From the NCBI GenBank assembly GCA_030426085.1, contig JAUHYW010000041.1:1-64000 (forward strand): a DNA stretch of 64,000 nt, written 5' to 3'. Shown here one piece after another: positions 8,059 through 16,769 of this stretch. The notes beneath the pieces were generated by a model. It saw only the letters and a program-made list of their open reading frames with translations. It was not told where the DNA came from and searched no databases. Position numbers and translations under genes: made by a program. The stretch's first letter is position 1. Each line of letters starts with the position of its first letter. The DNA comes from a bacterium. Lineage in GTDB: Bacteria; Myxococcota_A; Bradymonadia; UBA7976; UBA1532.

Positions 8059-9632
8059 GGGGTCTTCCGCTGTACGAAGGTCAGGGTGAGGCGGGCTCGA
8101 TCGGCGCCGGGCACCGGATCCCAGCGGCCCTGCACATCGAGGCCGCCGCCGAGGTCGTGGCGCGGCCGGGGCCCGGTCAGGTTGACCGGCGTCGCGCCGG
8201 CCTCGCGCAGCGTCAGGTAGTACTCCGGCGCGGGTCGGCTCTCGGCCTCGGCGGTCTGCACCTCGGCGAGGAAGATGCCTTGCTGGCCGGAGAACGCGCT
8301 GACCGCGAGGCGGCGGCCGACCGGATCCCAGGCGAGGTCGTAGTGGGTCGGGAAGACCCGTGAGAGCACGGTGGGCCGTCGCTCGGGGTCGACGTGGGCC
8401 ACGACCACCGGGTGGCGGCCGCCGGTGCCGTCGACGACGGCGGCGATGTGATGGGTGTCGAGCCACACGATGTCGGACTTGTTCGAGTTGTAGCGGCCCC
8501 GGCCGATCGACAGCGGCGTCGAGGTCCGGGGGGCGCCCGGCTGGCCACCGGCGGTGTCGGCGATGTGGATCCGCCCGTCGCTGACGAACGCGAGGTGCGC
8601 CCCGGACGGGCTGTAGGCGATGGCCATGGCCGGCTTCTTGCGCGCGCCCGCCCGCTGACCGGCGGCGGCTTCGACCGGCTGCGGCCGCCCCAGCAGCCGC
8701 TTGCGCCGATCGAGGCCGGCCACGACGACCTGCTGCCCGCCGCTGCGTCCGGGCTCGGCCCACCAGAACGCGATCTCGTCGCCGTCGGGCCGCCAGCGCA
8801 CGCCCCGGCAGACCGCCGTCCGCAGCGACGGGTCGGCCCCGTCTCCGCACAGCGCGCCGATCGGCTCGCCGCCCACCGGGCCCACCCGCAGCGCCTCGGC
8901 GCCGACCGGGCGCCACACGAGCCAGCGGCCGTCGGGGGAGAACGCGAAGTCGGTCGCTTCGGGCAGGTCATCGGCGACGGTGATCCGGGCCCGGCACCCT
9001 TCGAGCGCGACCCGGCGCAGCTTGCGGGCCCGGGTCAGCCGCACCACCAGCGTCGTCGAGCCCGGCAGCCACTCGAAGTGGCTGATGCCGTCGTTGCTGT
9101 CTCCGAAGAGCTCGTCGGCGTCCTCGGCGGCGAACTCGATGCCCCGGGGCTCGGGCGCGGCCGCCTTCAGGTCGAGGCACCACAGGCGGGGCAGATCGCC
9201 GATCTGGCGCCAGACGAGGTAGCGCCCCGAGGGGTGCCACAGCGGTCGGTAGTTGCCCGCCTCGTCGCCGGTGAGCAGCCGGTAGCGCGCCCGGTCGTCG
9301 AGCCGGGCGAAGCGGCGGTCGGCGATGCCCGGGTCGCGGGCCACCGGCGAGAACCGCAGGGTGCGGGGGGCGGCGCCGCCGACGATACGTACGGTCGTCG
9401 GATCGGCGGCCCGCCCGACGGGCACGTCGATGGACACGGTGACCGGCCGCCGGCCCCCCAGCGCCTCGGGGGTCGCCTCGCCGCAAGCGTCGCCCGCGGC
9501 CGCCGGGTCACCGGCCACGAGGCACAGCGCGGGGCGCGCGTCGTCGGGGGCGCCGTCAGCCCCGGCGGCGCCGAGCAACAGCCCGACGAGCAGCGCGGAT
9601 CGACCGCGGCGCATTCCCGCCCTGCGGTTCAC
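8055..9632 (-). CDS. Secreted TolB/PD40-like beta-propeller protein
   Basis: This 525-aa protein reads from a GTG at 9632 that overlaps the upstream stop in a GTGA junction; an in-frame ATG at 9614 is an alternative start. A short signal peptide (SALLVGLLLGAAGADGA) is followed by a non-propeller N-terminal segment with a Cys pair. The rest is a set of PD40/WD40-like blades: PLWHPSGRYLVWRQ, FSPDGRWLVWRPV, RWRPDGDEIAFWW, AYSPSGAHLAFVSD, AWDPVGRRLAVSAF. Such propellers bind proteins or peptides in the periplasm. Its place between the TPR lipoprotein and the binding protein suggests an accessory role in the same transporter or envelope complex. No catalytic motif is seen. Confidence 0.82.
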   Translation of the reverse strand: MNRRAGMRRGRSALLVGLLLGAAGADGAPDDARPALCLVAGDPAAAGDACGEATPEALGGRRPVTVSIDVPVGRAADPTTVRIVGGAAPRTLRFSPVARDPGIADRRFARLDDRARYRLLTGDEAGNYRPLWHPSGRYLVWRQIGDLPRLWCLDLKAAAPEPRGIEFAAEDADELFGDSNDGISHFEWLPGSTTLVVRLTRARKLRRVALEGCRARITVADDLPEATDFAFSPDGRWLVWRPVGAEALRVGPVGGEPIGALCGDGADPSLRTAVCRGVRWRPDGDEIAFWWAEPGRSGGQQVVVAGLDRRKRLLGRPQPVEAAAGQRAGARKKPAMAIAYSPSGAHLAFVSDGRIHIADTAGGQPGAPRTSTPLSIGRGRYNSNKSDIVWLDTHHIAAVVDGTGGRHPVVVAHVDPERRPTVLSRVFPTHYDLAWDPVGRRLAVSAFSGQQGIFLAEVQTAEAESRPAPEYYLTLREAGATPVNLTGPRPRHDLGGGLDVQGRWDPVPGADRARLTLTFVQRKTP

Positions 9633-12600
9633 TTGCACGCCGCCCCCAACGCCGTGAGCGCCTGTTGACGCTCGGTGGAGAAGTCGGCCGCTTCGCTCAC
9701 GATGCTGTAGCCCTCGATGCGCATGCCGGGGCGCAGCTTGCGCCACGCCGCGAGGGCTTCCTTGCAGGCCGCCTCGGCCTCGGGCGACCCGCCCTCGGCG
9801 AGCGCGCGCCACAAGGCCGTCCGCCCCCGGGCCATCCAGTACTTGTGCACGTCGCCCAGCCGGACCGCGCCCCGTCGGCTGCCCGGCAGCACCTTGAACA
9901 GGTAGCGGAGCTGGCCATAGGTGCCCCCGAGCGCCCCGACCAGCGCGCGCAGCCGCTCGGGGGGGGCGTCGATGCCGGCGCGCAGATCGACCACCCGCTG
10001 CAAGACCCGGGCGGCGACCACCGCTTCGAGGTCGTTGCCCAGGCTGCTGCTGCACCGGCGGAAGCTGCCCCGGGCCACCTTGGACTTGCCCGACAGCCCC
10101 TGGGCATACCCCAGGTAGGTCCACGCCATGCAGAAGTCGCCGTCCGTCCGGGTGGCCTTGGTGAACGCCGCGATCGCGGCGGGCAGCGCGCCCTTGCCCA
10201 GCGCGGTGATGCCCGCGCTGAAGTCGGCGTGCGCGGCGCTGCGATGGGCGTAGAGCCGCACCGGGCCCTGCTTCTTGCTGCGCCGGCCGAGGTTGATCGT
10301 GCCCCGACGGGGCTCGGCGTTCGACGCGGTGACCGTGAACCGGTGGGCGCCGGGCGGCACGCTGTCCTCGGGGAAGGTGAAGGCGCCCGAAGGGGTGTCC
10401 CGCTCGAGCTTGCCCCCGTCGACGCGCAGCTCCATCCGAGCCCCCGCCGGGCGGGCCACGACGTCGGCCGGCTCGTCGGACGGCGGCGGCGGGGCGGGCC
10501 TCGGCTTGCCGGCGTCCGGCTCTGGTGGGTCGGGCGGCGGAGGCGCCTCCGGGTCGGGCGGCGGGGGCGCCTCCGGCTCGGGCGACGGCTCGCCGACGTC
10601 GAAGTGGGCCAGCAGCCGGCCGCACGCCGCCCGGCGCCGGGCCTGCTCGCACGGCGCGAGGATCGCGCGCAGCGCCGGCCCCCGCCCCTGCACGCCGGTG
10701 ATCTCGCGATAGAACGCCGCCTCGTCCTCCACGATGTACAGCGCCTGGGCGACCATCTCGACCGCCCGCTTCATGGCGTCGACCTGCTCCTGCCCCTCGC
10801 TCACCTGGGCCAGCAGCCGGGAGGCCTCGCCCATCTGCGCGCCGGGCTGCATGCGCTTCAGCGCCGCCCGCAGGATCTGCCGGGCCGGCTGCGGGTGGCC
10901 GCCGTCGATGTGGCCCCGGGCGATGCACGCCCCGAACCGCGCCTCGGCGTCGCTCGCGTCGGGGTGAGCGGCCGCTTCGGCGTGGCGCCCCTCGCGGCAC
11001 AGCGTGGCCACGGATTCGCTCGGGGTCGCCGGGGCGTCGACGAGCGCGTCGCACAGGGTGTGGCGGGGCTGCTCGGCGCACGGCTCGACGGCCTTCGCCC
11101 GCTGGGCGTCGTCGAGCCCGCCGGCGTCCAGATCGCGCCGGACCCGGGCCGGCGAGACCAGGAAGCTCGACCGGCCCGCGAGCGCGAGGCCGATCGCCCG
11201 CCGCCACGAGGCCGCGGCCGCGTCGCGCTCTCCGGTCGCGGCCTGGCACCCGGCGATGATCTGGAGCGCGGGCGCCGTCTCGTACGCGATGGCGCCGGCC
11301 AGCGGCTCGGCGGTCTCGATGGCCAGGGCGCAGTCGCCGCCCATGCGCAGGCCCAGCGCGAGGCAGAGGCGCTCGGCGCGGCTCGGGGCGTGGGTGTCCC
11401 GATCGGCGAGGCCCCGATAGAGGCGACCGGCCGCGGTGTAGTCCCGCGCCTCGCACGCGCTCGAGATGGGTCGCCAGGGGTCGGCCGGGGGCGGAGCGGT
11501 GGCGCCGGCATCCAGGGGCGGATCACCCTCGGGGTCCGGCGTCGGCGGAGCTTCGGGCGCCGCCGCTCGGGTCAGCGCGGCGCACGGGTGGTCCGGCTCG
11601 CGGTGATCGACGCACGACAGGAGCACGCTCGCCGGCGCGCCGCTCTCGGCGATGCGCGCGCCGAGGCGGGCCGCCGCCCCGGTCGAGATCAAGTCGTCGC
11701 CCCGGCTCTCCGCGATGCGGTCCACGACCCGGCGCCACAGGGCGTCCCGCGCCTCGTCGTCGTTCGTATGCCCGTTGGCCACCGCCCCCGAGATCAGCGT
11801 CGAGAGCGGCAGCCCGGTGTCGGCCGCCTGCCCGACCAGCTCGGCGACTCGGGCCCAGGCTTCGGCGCGGGTCGCCCCCCGCACCAGGCATTCGGTCAGC
11901 GCCTGCGATCCGGCGGGGTCGCCCTCGAGCCGCCCGCGGGCGCGCCACGCCGCGTCGTAGCGCTTCCGGGCGCACAGCGCCGCGACCGACGGCGGGGGCT
12001 GGGGCGCGTCCTCGACCACCTTCGCGTCGAGCACGATCGCGGTCTCGGCGCTCGCCTGACGGCGCCAGGCGCGCACGGTCAGCGGGTTCTCGCCGGCCTC
12101 CAACTCGATGGCGACCTCGACCCGGTCGGTCGTCGCGGTGGCCCGGCCGAGCAGCGCGTCGCCCCGCGACACCTCGATGCGGACCCCAGGCTCGGTGTCG
12201 ACGACGAGGGGATAGCGCCCCGGCGAGGCGCCGATCGGGACCTCGGCCGGCGACTCGGGCAGCTCGGGCAGCCGCGGCGCGGGGGGCGGCACGAACCGGT
12301 ACTTGAAGTCGCGCTCGGCCTCGGTGACCGGCTTGCCCGAGCGATAGGCGGTCACCCGGAGCTTGTAGACCCCCTCGGCGTCGAGGGTGACCCCGTCGGT
12401 GTGACGCTCCCCGTTGGCCGAGTACAGCTCGCCCGTCGCGACCGTGCCCGCCGCGCCTGCGACATGGGTCATGCCGACCGTGTAGCGGATGACATCGACC
12501 TTGCCCGGGCCGTCCTCGACGTCGACCCGGATCTCGACCTCGTCGGCCTCGACCATGGTCTGGGGCGAAGTGATCGTCAGCGTGGGCGGGCGCTCGCCGG

Positions 12601-12721
12601 GGTCCTCGCCGTCATCACACGCGAGCGCACCCCCGAGCAGCACGAGGCATGCTGCGAGCCTGATGGAGCCACGAAGCGAGCATCGCCGCGGGCGGACACA
12701 TGCGTCCTGCCTGGCATACAT
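9629..12721 (-). CDS. Large TPR-containing lipoprotein, first gene of the transporter operon
   Basis: This 1030-aa protein is read from the ATG at 12721-12719, which has a strong GGGGAGGAAAC ribosome site; an in-frame ATG at 12754 lacks one. A lipoprotein signal ends in LVLLGGALAC with the modified Cys at about 35. In order the protein has beta-sandwich-like segments (about 45-260), helical TPR-like repeats rich in Cys and Ala (about 260-700), a Pro/Asp/Glu linker (about 705-755), a PEGA-like beta segment, and a C-terminal TPR region (about 810-1030). It probably acts as a scaffold on the inner face of the outer membrane or in the periplasm. The exact domain families are an inference from composition and repeat pattern. 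Confidence 0.82.
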   Translation of the reverse strand: MYARQDACVRPRRCSLRGSIRLAACLVLLGGALACDDGEDPGERPPTLTITSPQTMVEADEVEIRVDVEDGPGKVDVIRYTVGMTHVAGAAGTVATGELYSANGERHTDGVTLDAEGVYKLRVTAYRSGKPVTEAERDFKYRFVPPPAPRLPELPESPAEVPIGASPGRYPLVVDTEPGVRIEVSRGDALLGRATATTDRVEVAIELEAGENPLTVRAWRRQASAETAIVLDAKVVEDAPQPPPSVAALCARKRYDAAWRARGRLEGDPAGSQALTECLVRGATRAEAWARVAELVGQAADTGLPLSTLISGAVANGHTNDDEARDALWRRVVDRIAESRGDDLISTGAAARLGARIAESGAPASVLLSCVDHREPDHPCAALTRAAAPEAPPTPDPEGDPPLDAGATAPPPADPWRPISSACEARDYTAAGRLYRGLADRDTHAPSRAERLCLALGLRMGGDCALAIETAEPLAGAIAYETAPALQIIAGCQAATGERDAAAASWRRAIGLALAGRSSFLVSPARVRRDLDAGGLDDAQRAKAVEPCAEQPRHTLCDALVDAPATPSESVATLCREGRHAEAAAHPDASDAEARFGACIARGHIDGGHPQPARQILRAALKRMQPGAQMGEASRLLAQVSEGQEQVDAMKRAVEMVAQALYIVEDEAAFYREITGVQGRGPALRAILAPCEQARRRAACGRLLAHFDVGEPSPEPEAPPPPDPEAPPPPDPPEPDAGKPRPAPPPPSDEPADVVARPAGARMELRVDGGKLERDTPSGAFTFPEDSVPPGAHRFTVTASNAEPRRGTINLGRRSKKQGPVRLYAHRSAAHADFSAGITALGKGALPAAIAAFTKATRTDGDFCMAWTYLGYAQGLSGKSKVARGSFRRCSSSLGNDLEAVVAARVLQRVVDLRAGIDAPPERLRALVGALGGTYGQLRYLFKVLPGSRRGAVRLGDVHKYWMARGRTALWRALAEGGSPEAEAACKEALAAWRKLRPGMRIEGYSIVSEAADFSTERQQALTALGAACK

Positions 12722-13141
12722 TCGGTGTTTCCTCCCCAGACGCAGCGGTCGCACGGGTCCCGCACCACTGCATGAGTGGTCGGTCCGAGTCAGCGATCCG
12801 CGAGGACGTCTCGGATGATCATTGCCCCATCGGCGACCCGGAAGGCAATTTCACGGCTATAACAGCACACATCACACTTATGTGAGATTTCGGTATGGGT
12901 TCGGCGATGGGGGTCTCATCCGGGCCTCTCGTCCGGTCCATCGTCCGCGGCGTGGAGAGCGGGCGTGCTGGGCCGGCCCCACCCGAGACCGGCATGTCCC
13001 ACCGGTAGGTCACGGATCGGGCCGCGTCGGGCGATCGAGGGCCGCCGGGAGGCGCGTCCGACCGTGCCGCGGGGGGCTGGCACGCATGCTGCGTATGAGG
13101 CGAATGTGAGCCTGTACGCCCCCGACGACCCGGAGGTCCCC
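12722..13141. other. Divergent intergenic region with an AT-rich core
   Basis: The 420 bases between the transporter operon (leftward) and the lipase-like lipoprotein (rightward) hold no convincing gene. A short island around 12821-12890 has lower GC than anything nearby, with TATAAC and TTATAG-type -10 candidates on the two strands. It also holds two inverted repeats: ATTGCC/GGCAAT at 12821-12849 and TCACA/TGTGA at 12872-12885. The rest (12890-13130) is GC-rich with no feature seen except the GGAGGT ribosome site for the gene at 13142. Confidence 0.6.
12872..12885. promoter_or_regulatory. Inverted repeat TCACA-CTTA-TGTGA, possible operator
   Basis: A perfect 5-bp inverted repeat with a 4-base centre lies in the AT-rich core between two divergent transcription units. 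The half-site order is opposite to the CRP/FNR consensus, so it is not called a CRP site. The position near candidate -10 elements for the leftward operon makes an operator plausible. Confidence 0.35.
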
Positions 13142-13987
13142 ATGCGCCGCCCCGCTCGCCTCGTCCGCCTCGCCCTGCTGCCGTTGCTGCTCGGCCTCGC
13201 CGCCTGCGCCGATCCGGTGGGGGAGGGCGAGGCGCCGCTCGAAGCGGGTGATCCGATCGCGGTGAAGAACGGGGGCGGCACGACCTACATGCTGCACGTC
13301 GGCGGCATCTGCTCGTACAGCTTCACCAACAGCTCCAAGGGGGACGGCGACGCCCGGCTGGGACAGTGGAGCGGGGTCGAGAGCGTCAACCTGGAGATCG
13401 ACCAGACCGAGAGCATGTCGACGGCGGTCTCGCAGATGATCGGGCACCTCGACACCTACTGCACCGGCGAGGACGAGTGCCTGCTGTACACCTACAGCAA
13501 CGGGGGCGCGGTCATCAGCCAGGCGCTCGCCCTGACCGAGAGCGGGCGGTGGAACATCTTGTGGGTCTTCGGCACCGCGAGCAATGAGGGGGGGTCGGAG
13601 ATCAGCGACAACTTCCTCGCCGCGCCGGTCACCGGGCTCGGCTTCGCCTGCCGCCTCGCCGACGAGATCGGGCCCAGCGATCACCGGGCGGGCTGGAACC
13701 ACAATGACACCGGCGGCACGCTGTTCTATCTGCTCGCCGGGCGCGATGAGTGGTGGTACACCGGCGGCGTGCCCGACTTCTTCGGAGGCAGCGCCAACGA
13801 CGGCGCGGTGGCCTATCACTCCTCGGGCGGGCTCAACGACACCTATCACATCAGCGATGACGAGCCGTGGCTGTGTTACGAGCCGGCGTATCACTTCGCC
13901 GGGCATCAGGCGGCGTTCACCTGCGAGGGGCGCGATCTGGATCACAACGCGATGAAGATGGCCGGGATCGCGGAGCTGGGCGGGTGA
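13142..13987 (+). CDS. Lipoprotein with a lipase-like alpha/beta-hydrolase signature
   Basis: This 281-aa protein starts at 13142, preceded by GGAGGT. The lipobox LLLGLAAC gives a lipidated Cys at about 22. The mature part opens with TTYMLHVGGICSYSF, then an IDQTESMSTAVSQMIGHLDTYC helix and the turn LLYTYSNGGAVIS (Ser about 119). This resembles the nucleophile elbow of lipase-like hydrolases, although the first Gly of GxSxG is missing. Later FACRLADEIGPSDHRAGWNHN and DLDHNAMK could supply acid and His residues. Six or more Cys suggest disulfides. The probable role is an exported hydrolase on the outer membrane; the catalytic assignment is tentative. It is coupled by GTGA to the next gene. Confidence 0.75.
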   Translation: MRRPARLVRLALLPLLLGLAACADPVGEGEAPLEAGDPIAVKNGGGTTYMLHVGGICSYSFTNSSKGDGDARLGQWSGVESVNLEIDQTESMSTAVSQMIGHLDTYCTGEDECLLYTYSNGGAVISQALALTESGRWNILWVFGTASNEGGSEISDNFLAAPVTGLGFACRLADEIGPSDHRAGWNHNDTGGTLFYLLAGRDEWWYTGGVPDFFGGSANDGAVAYHSSGGLNDTYHISDDEPWLCYEPAYHFAGHQAAFTCEGRDLDHNAMKMAGIAELGG

Positions 13988-15138
13988 GGCGGCTCCTGCC
14001 GGCGCTGGCCGCGGGCGCGCTGGCGCTGCTGTGGCTCGCGCTGCGACCGGGGCCTGTGGATCGACCGGCGCCGGGGGAGGCGCCGCCGTCGGCGGCCCCG
14101 GGCGCGCCGGCCCTGCCGCCCGAGGCGCGTCGCGAGGGACCGGCGCGGGCGGCATCGGCCGGGCGCCCGGGGCGGGCCGAGGTCGGGCGCGCGGTCGCCG
14201 CAGAAGAGAGCGCGCCCCAGGCGACGCCGGCGCTGAGCCCGGTCGAGGCCTATCGCCGCTACGCGGTCCATCCCCCCGACAGCCGCCCGCTCGACGCCCG
14301 CCAGTCCGATCTGATCGATTGGAACCGGCGCCACGAGGCGCCGCGGCCCGACCCCGACGATCCGGGCGTGACGATCCTGTTCACCGCCGATCGCTTTCAT
14401 GTGGTGGGCGATCAGACGCTCAGCCCGGTGCTCGATGTGCGCCGGGGCGAGGCGCCGGCGGCGGTGCGGGTCGCCGAGAGCGTCGTCGAGCTGCCCGACG
14501 GCCGGCGGATCCCGTTCACCCTGGCGCCGCAGGGTGAGGTGCACGCGGGGGTCGTGCGGCCGGCCGAGCTGGATCTCGACGGGCCGGCCCGCCTCGCGGT
14601 CCGGGTCGCGTTCGACGCGGGGGCCGGCCCCCGGCACGCCCGCATCTTCGCCCACTACACCCCGGCGGCGGCGGTCCCGGCCCGCTTCGGCGCGCCGCTC
14701 GGTGATCGGGTCGTCGACGGCAGCCTCGAGGTCGCCGTCGAACTGCACGTCGAGACGCCGGGGCTGTACCTGATCGACGCCAACCTGTTCGCCGACGGCC
14801 GGCCGGTGGCCTGGACCCGCACCAAGCCCCGCCTCGAGGCGGGCACCCACCGGCTGCCGCTGCGCTTCTTCGGCAAGGCGATCACCGACGCCGGGCTCGA
14901 CGGGCCGTATACGGTGGAGCAGCTCCGGGGGGCGCTGGCGGCCCCGGGCTCGACCCCGCCGACGGTGCAGGTGCCGCCGTTCGCCGGCGCGATCACGACC
15001 GGGGCCCACCCGGCGGGGGACTTCTCGTCGGCCGAGTGGGACGCGCCCGAGAAGCGCGATCGCATCGCCCGCCTGCGCCGCCTCGAGGCCCGCGGGGGCC
15101 CGGTGGTGACGACGCCCGCGTGGCGCGACGATCGCTGA
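13984..15138 (+). CDS. Membrane-anchored envelope protein of unknown function
   Basis: A 384-aa protein starts at a GTG that overlaps the previous stop (GTGA, 13984-13987). One N-terminal hydrophobic helix (LLPALAAGALALLWLAL) acts as an anchor or signal. An Ala/Pro/Arg-rich linker to about residue 85 follows. The globular part begins at SPVEAYRRYAVHPPDSRPL and continues into repeated beta-strand segments (RFHVVGDQTLSPVLDV, VDGSLEVAVELHVETPGLYLIDANLFADGRPVAW), suggesting immunoglobulin-like sandwiches. A helical Arg-rich tail ends the protein. I do not recognise the family. Coupling to the lipase-like lipoprotein suggests they work together, perhaps as hydrolase and foldase or partner; that is a guess from context only. 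Confidence 0.75.
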   Translation: MRRLLPALAAGALALLWLALRPGPVDRPAPGEAPPSAAPGAPALPPEARREGPARAASAGRPGRAEVGRAVAAEESAPQATPALSPVEAYRRYAVHPPDSRPLDARQSDLIDWNRRHEAPRPDPDDPGVTILFTADRFHVVGDQTLSPVLDVRRGEAPAAVRVAESVVELPDGRRIPFTLAPQGEVHAGVVRPAELDLDGPARLAVRVAFDAGAGPRHARIFAHYTPAAAVPARFGAPLGDRVVDGSLEVAVELHVETPGLYLIDANLFADGRPVAWTRTKPRLEAGTHRLPLRFFGKAITDAGLDGPYTVEQLRGALAAPGSTPPTVQVPPFAGAITTGAHPAGDFSSAEWDAPEKRDRIARLRRLEARGGPVVTTPAWRDDR

Positions 15139-15167
15139 CGATCGCGGCGCGCAGGCTCGGCGGTCCG

Positions 15168-16112
15168 TCAGGCTTCGTCGGAGTCGAGGAAGCGCCGGGC
15201 GATGGTCGCCGAGGGGTGCTCGGGGTCGAGCGAGAGGTAGGCCTGCCAGTGGATGCGGGCCTGGAGCCGCTGGCCCTGTTTCTCCCACAGCAGCGCGAGG
15301 TTGAAGTGGGCGTCGGCGTAGCCCGGGTCGAGCTCGATCGCGGTCTCGTAGGCCCGGGCGGCGGCGTCGGGGTGGCCGAGGTCGTCGAGCACGTTGGCGA
15401 GGTTGTACCACGCCTGGGGGTAGTCCGGCGCGGCCCGGGTGGCGGCGCGGTACAGCTCGCAGGCCGGGCGCAGCTTGCCCCGGGCGTAGACCAGGTTGCC
15501 CAGGTTGAGCAGCGCCCCGGGGTGGGTCGGCTCGATGGACAGCGCCCGGCGGTAGGCCATCTCGGCCGCTTCGGGGTCGTCGCCCCGCTCGGCGTCGAGG
15601 CCCGAGCGCAGCCAGCCGTCGGCGTCCTGGGGTTCGTCGCCGGGGTCGGTCGCCGCCGGCTTGGGGCGGACCCGCACCACCTCGCCGGCGGCGTCGTAGA
15701 TCGGGCCCATGGGCAGGTCGAGCACCGCCTGGCCCGAGCGGGGCTCGACCAGCGCCTCGTCGAGCCGCACCATCAGCGTGCCGTGGTCGCTCGTCACCCG
15801 CAGCGAGGCGAGGGGATGGGCCCCGTCGGGGCGCCACGCGCGCACCGCCTCGACCGCCTCGCGCACCCGCCGGGTGGTGACCCCTTTGTTGATGAGGTCG
15901 ATGGCGGTGCGGGCGGCGACGACGTCCTGAAAGCCGTAGTGCAGGCCGCCCTCTTCGCTGCGGGCGGGCAGCAGGCCGCTCTTGTGCCACGCCCGGAGCT
16001 GGCGGGCGGTGGCCCCGGTCAGCCGGACGAGCTCGTTGAGCGCGTAGAGGGTGCCCGGGTCGTCGGGGCGCGCGGCGGGCGGCCCGGCGGGCGGCGGCGG
16101 GTCGGTGCTCAT
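15168..16112 (-). CDS. MerR-type HTH protein fused to TPR repeats
   Basis: This 314-aa cytoplasmic protein has a MerR-like DNA-binding domain at about 22-90: LYALNELVRLTGATARQLRAW, GLLPARSEEGGLHYGFQDVV, INKGVTTRRVREAV. After a linker with beta segments (SDHGTLMVRLDEALVE), a TPR array runs from about 175 to 305, with repeats ending PTHPGALLNLGNL, PDYPQAWYNLANVLDDLG and PGYADAHFNLALLWEKQG. MerR regulators normally end in a dimer coiled coil and an effector domain; here protein-binding repeats replace them. It overlaps the gene at 16109 (ATGA), so the two are co-produced. The regulated target is unknown; autoregulation from the promoter at 16646-16675 is possible. Confidence 0.85.
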   Translation of the reverse strand: MSTDPPPPAGPPAARPDDPGTLYALNELVRLTGATARQLRAWHKSGLLPARSEEGGLHYGFQDVVAARTAIDLINKGVTTRRVREAVEAVRAWRPDGAHPLASLRVTSDHGTLMVRLDEALVEPRSGQAVLDLPMGPIYDAAGEVVRVRPKPAATDPGDEPQDADGWLRSGLDAERGDDPEAAEMAYRRALSIEPTHPGALLNLGNLVYARGKLRPACELYRAATRAAPDYPQAWYNLANVLDDLGHPDAAARAYETAIELDPGYADAHFNLALLWEKQGQRLQARIHWQAYLSLDPEHPSATIARRFLDSDEA

Positions 16113-16615
16113 TGGCCGGTGTCGACGTCCGGGGCGCGGTGGTCGAGGGGGGCCTCGAGGTCGGCGGTCAGCCGCACGGTCGTGCCCTCGGCGAGCGCGA
16201 CGCAGGTCACGTCGAAGTCGGCCGGGGTGTCGGGCCCGAGCATGCGGGCCAGCTCGCGGTAGAGCCGATCGTCGATGACCCGCCGGGCCCGGGGGTCGGC
16301 CATCAGCACCCCGGCGAGCTTCTGCGCCAGGGCCCCGTCGGCCCGGTCGGTCCGATCGGCGAGCGGCAGCCGCCGCAGATCGAGCGTCAGCACGGTCGTG
16401 CCGAACCACGTCTCGCAGGTGGAGCCGGGGTAGATCCGGCCCTCGCTGATCGCCTCGGCGCTCTCGACGAGCCGATGCAGGGTGTCCAGATCGAGCGGCC
16501 CCTCGGCCGGGAAGAGCGTCCAGATGCGGTCGCCGTCGCCGCGGTGGCGGGCGGTGCGGACCCCGGCCCGGGCCATCGGGCGGCGGGCGATCGACCGGGG
16601 GTCGGGCTTGGCCAT
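16109..16615 (-). CDS. Conserved protein of unknown function, partner of the MerR-TPR gene
   Basis: This 168-aa soluble protein has no signal peptide or membrane helix. It starts with a basic segment (KPDPRSIARRPMARAGVRTARHR), then DGDRIWTLFPAEGPLDLDTLHRLVESAEA, GSTCETWFGTTVLTLDLRRLPL, and a C-terminal half with TPADFDVTCVALAEGTTVRLTADLEA. I recognise no family. It is the first gene of a two-gene operon with the MerR-TPR regulator (ATGA overlap) and diverges from the gene at 16795. It could be a regulatory partner or a PilZ-like small domain; the sequence does not settle this. Confidence 0.7.
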   Translation of the reverse strand: MAKPDPRSIARRPMARAGVRTARHRGDGDRIWTLFPAEGPLDLDTLHRLVESAEAISEGRIYPGSTCETWFGTTVLTLDLRRLPLADRTDRADGALAQKLAGVLMADPRARRVIDDRLYRELARMLGPDTPADFDVTCVALAEGTTVRLTADLEAPLDHRAPDVDTGQ

Positions 16616-16645
16616 CGTGCTGCCTCGTGTGCTGTCGATGGCGGG

Positions 16646-16675
16646 ATGCTAACCGCGGTCGGCCGATCACGCGAA
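16646..16675 (-). promoter_or_regulatory. Sigma70-like promoter for the 16615 gene
   Basis: Reading the minus strand, TTCGCG and TAGCAT are separated by 18 bases, about 30 bases upstream of the ATG at 16615. The -10 is the same TAGCAT, in the same TTAGCATCCC context, as the one at 21846-21851. Confidence 0.45.
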
Positions 16676-16769
16676 CTTTCGACCGGCCCGCCGCCGGCTC
16701 CGATCCCGGCGGCGGGATGTCAGGAGGGCCGAGAAAGATGTGCATCGCCCGGTCGGTGCCGTTACAGTG

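Noticed and set aside
5110-8220. Plus-strand open frame of about 1000 codons across the binding-protein region
   Set aside because: It is opposite to well-supported minus-strand genes, lacks any domain, and its composition mirrors the reverse complement of those genes.
9665-12775. Plus-strand open frame opposite the TPR lipoprotein
   Set aside because: Arg/Gly/Ala-rich low complexity with no start signal; the opposite strand has a lipobox, a ribosome site and operon overlaps.
12872-12885. CRP/FNR site
   Set aside because: The half-sites are TCACA-TGTGA, the reverse of the TGTGA-TCACA order, and the spacer is 4 rather than 6.
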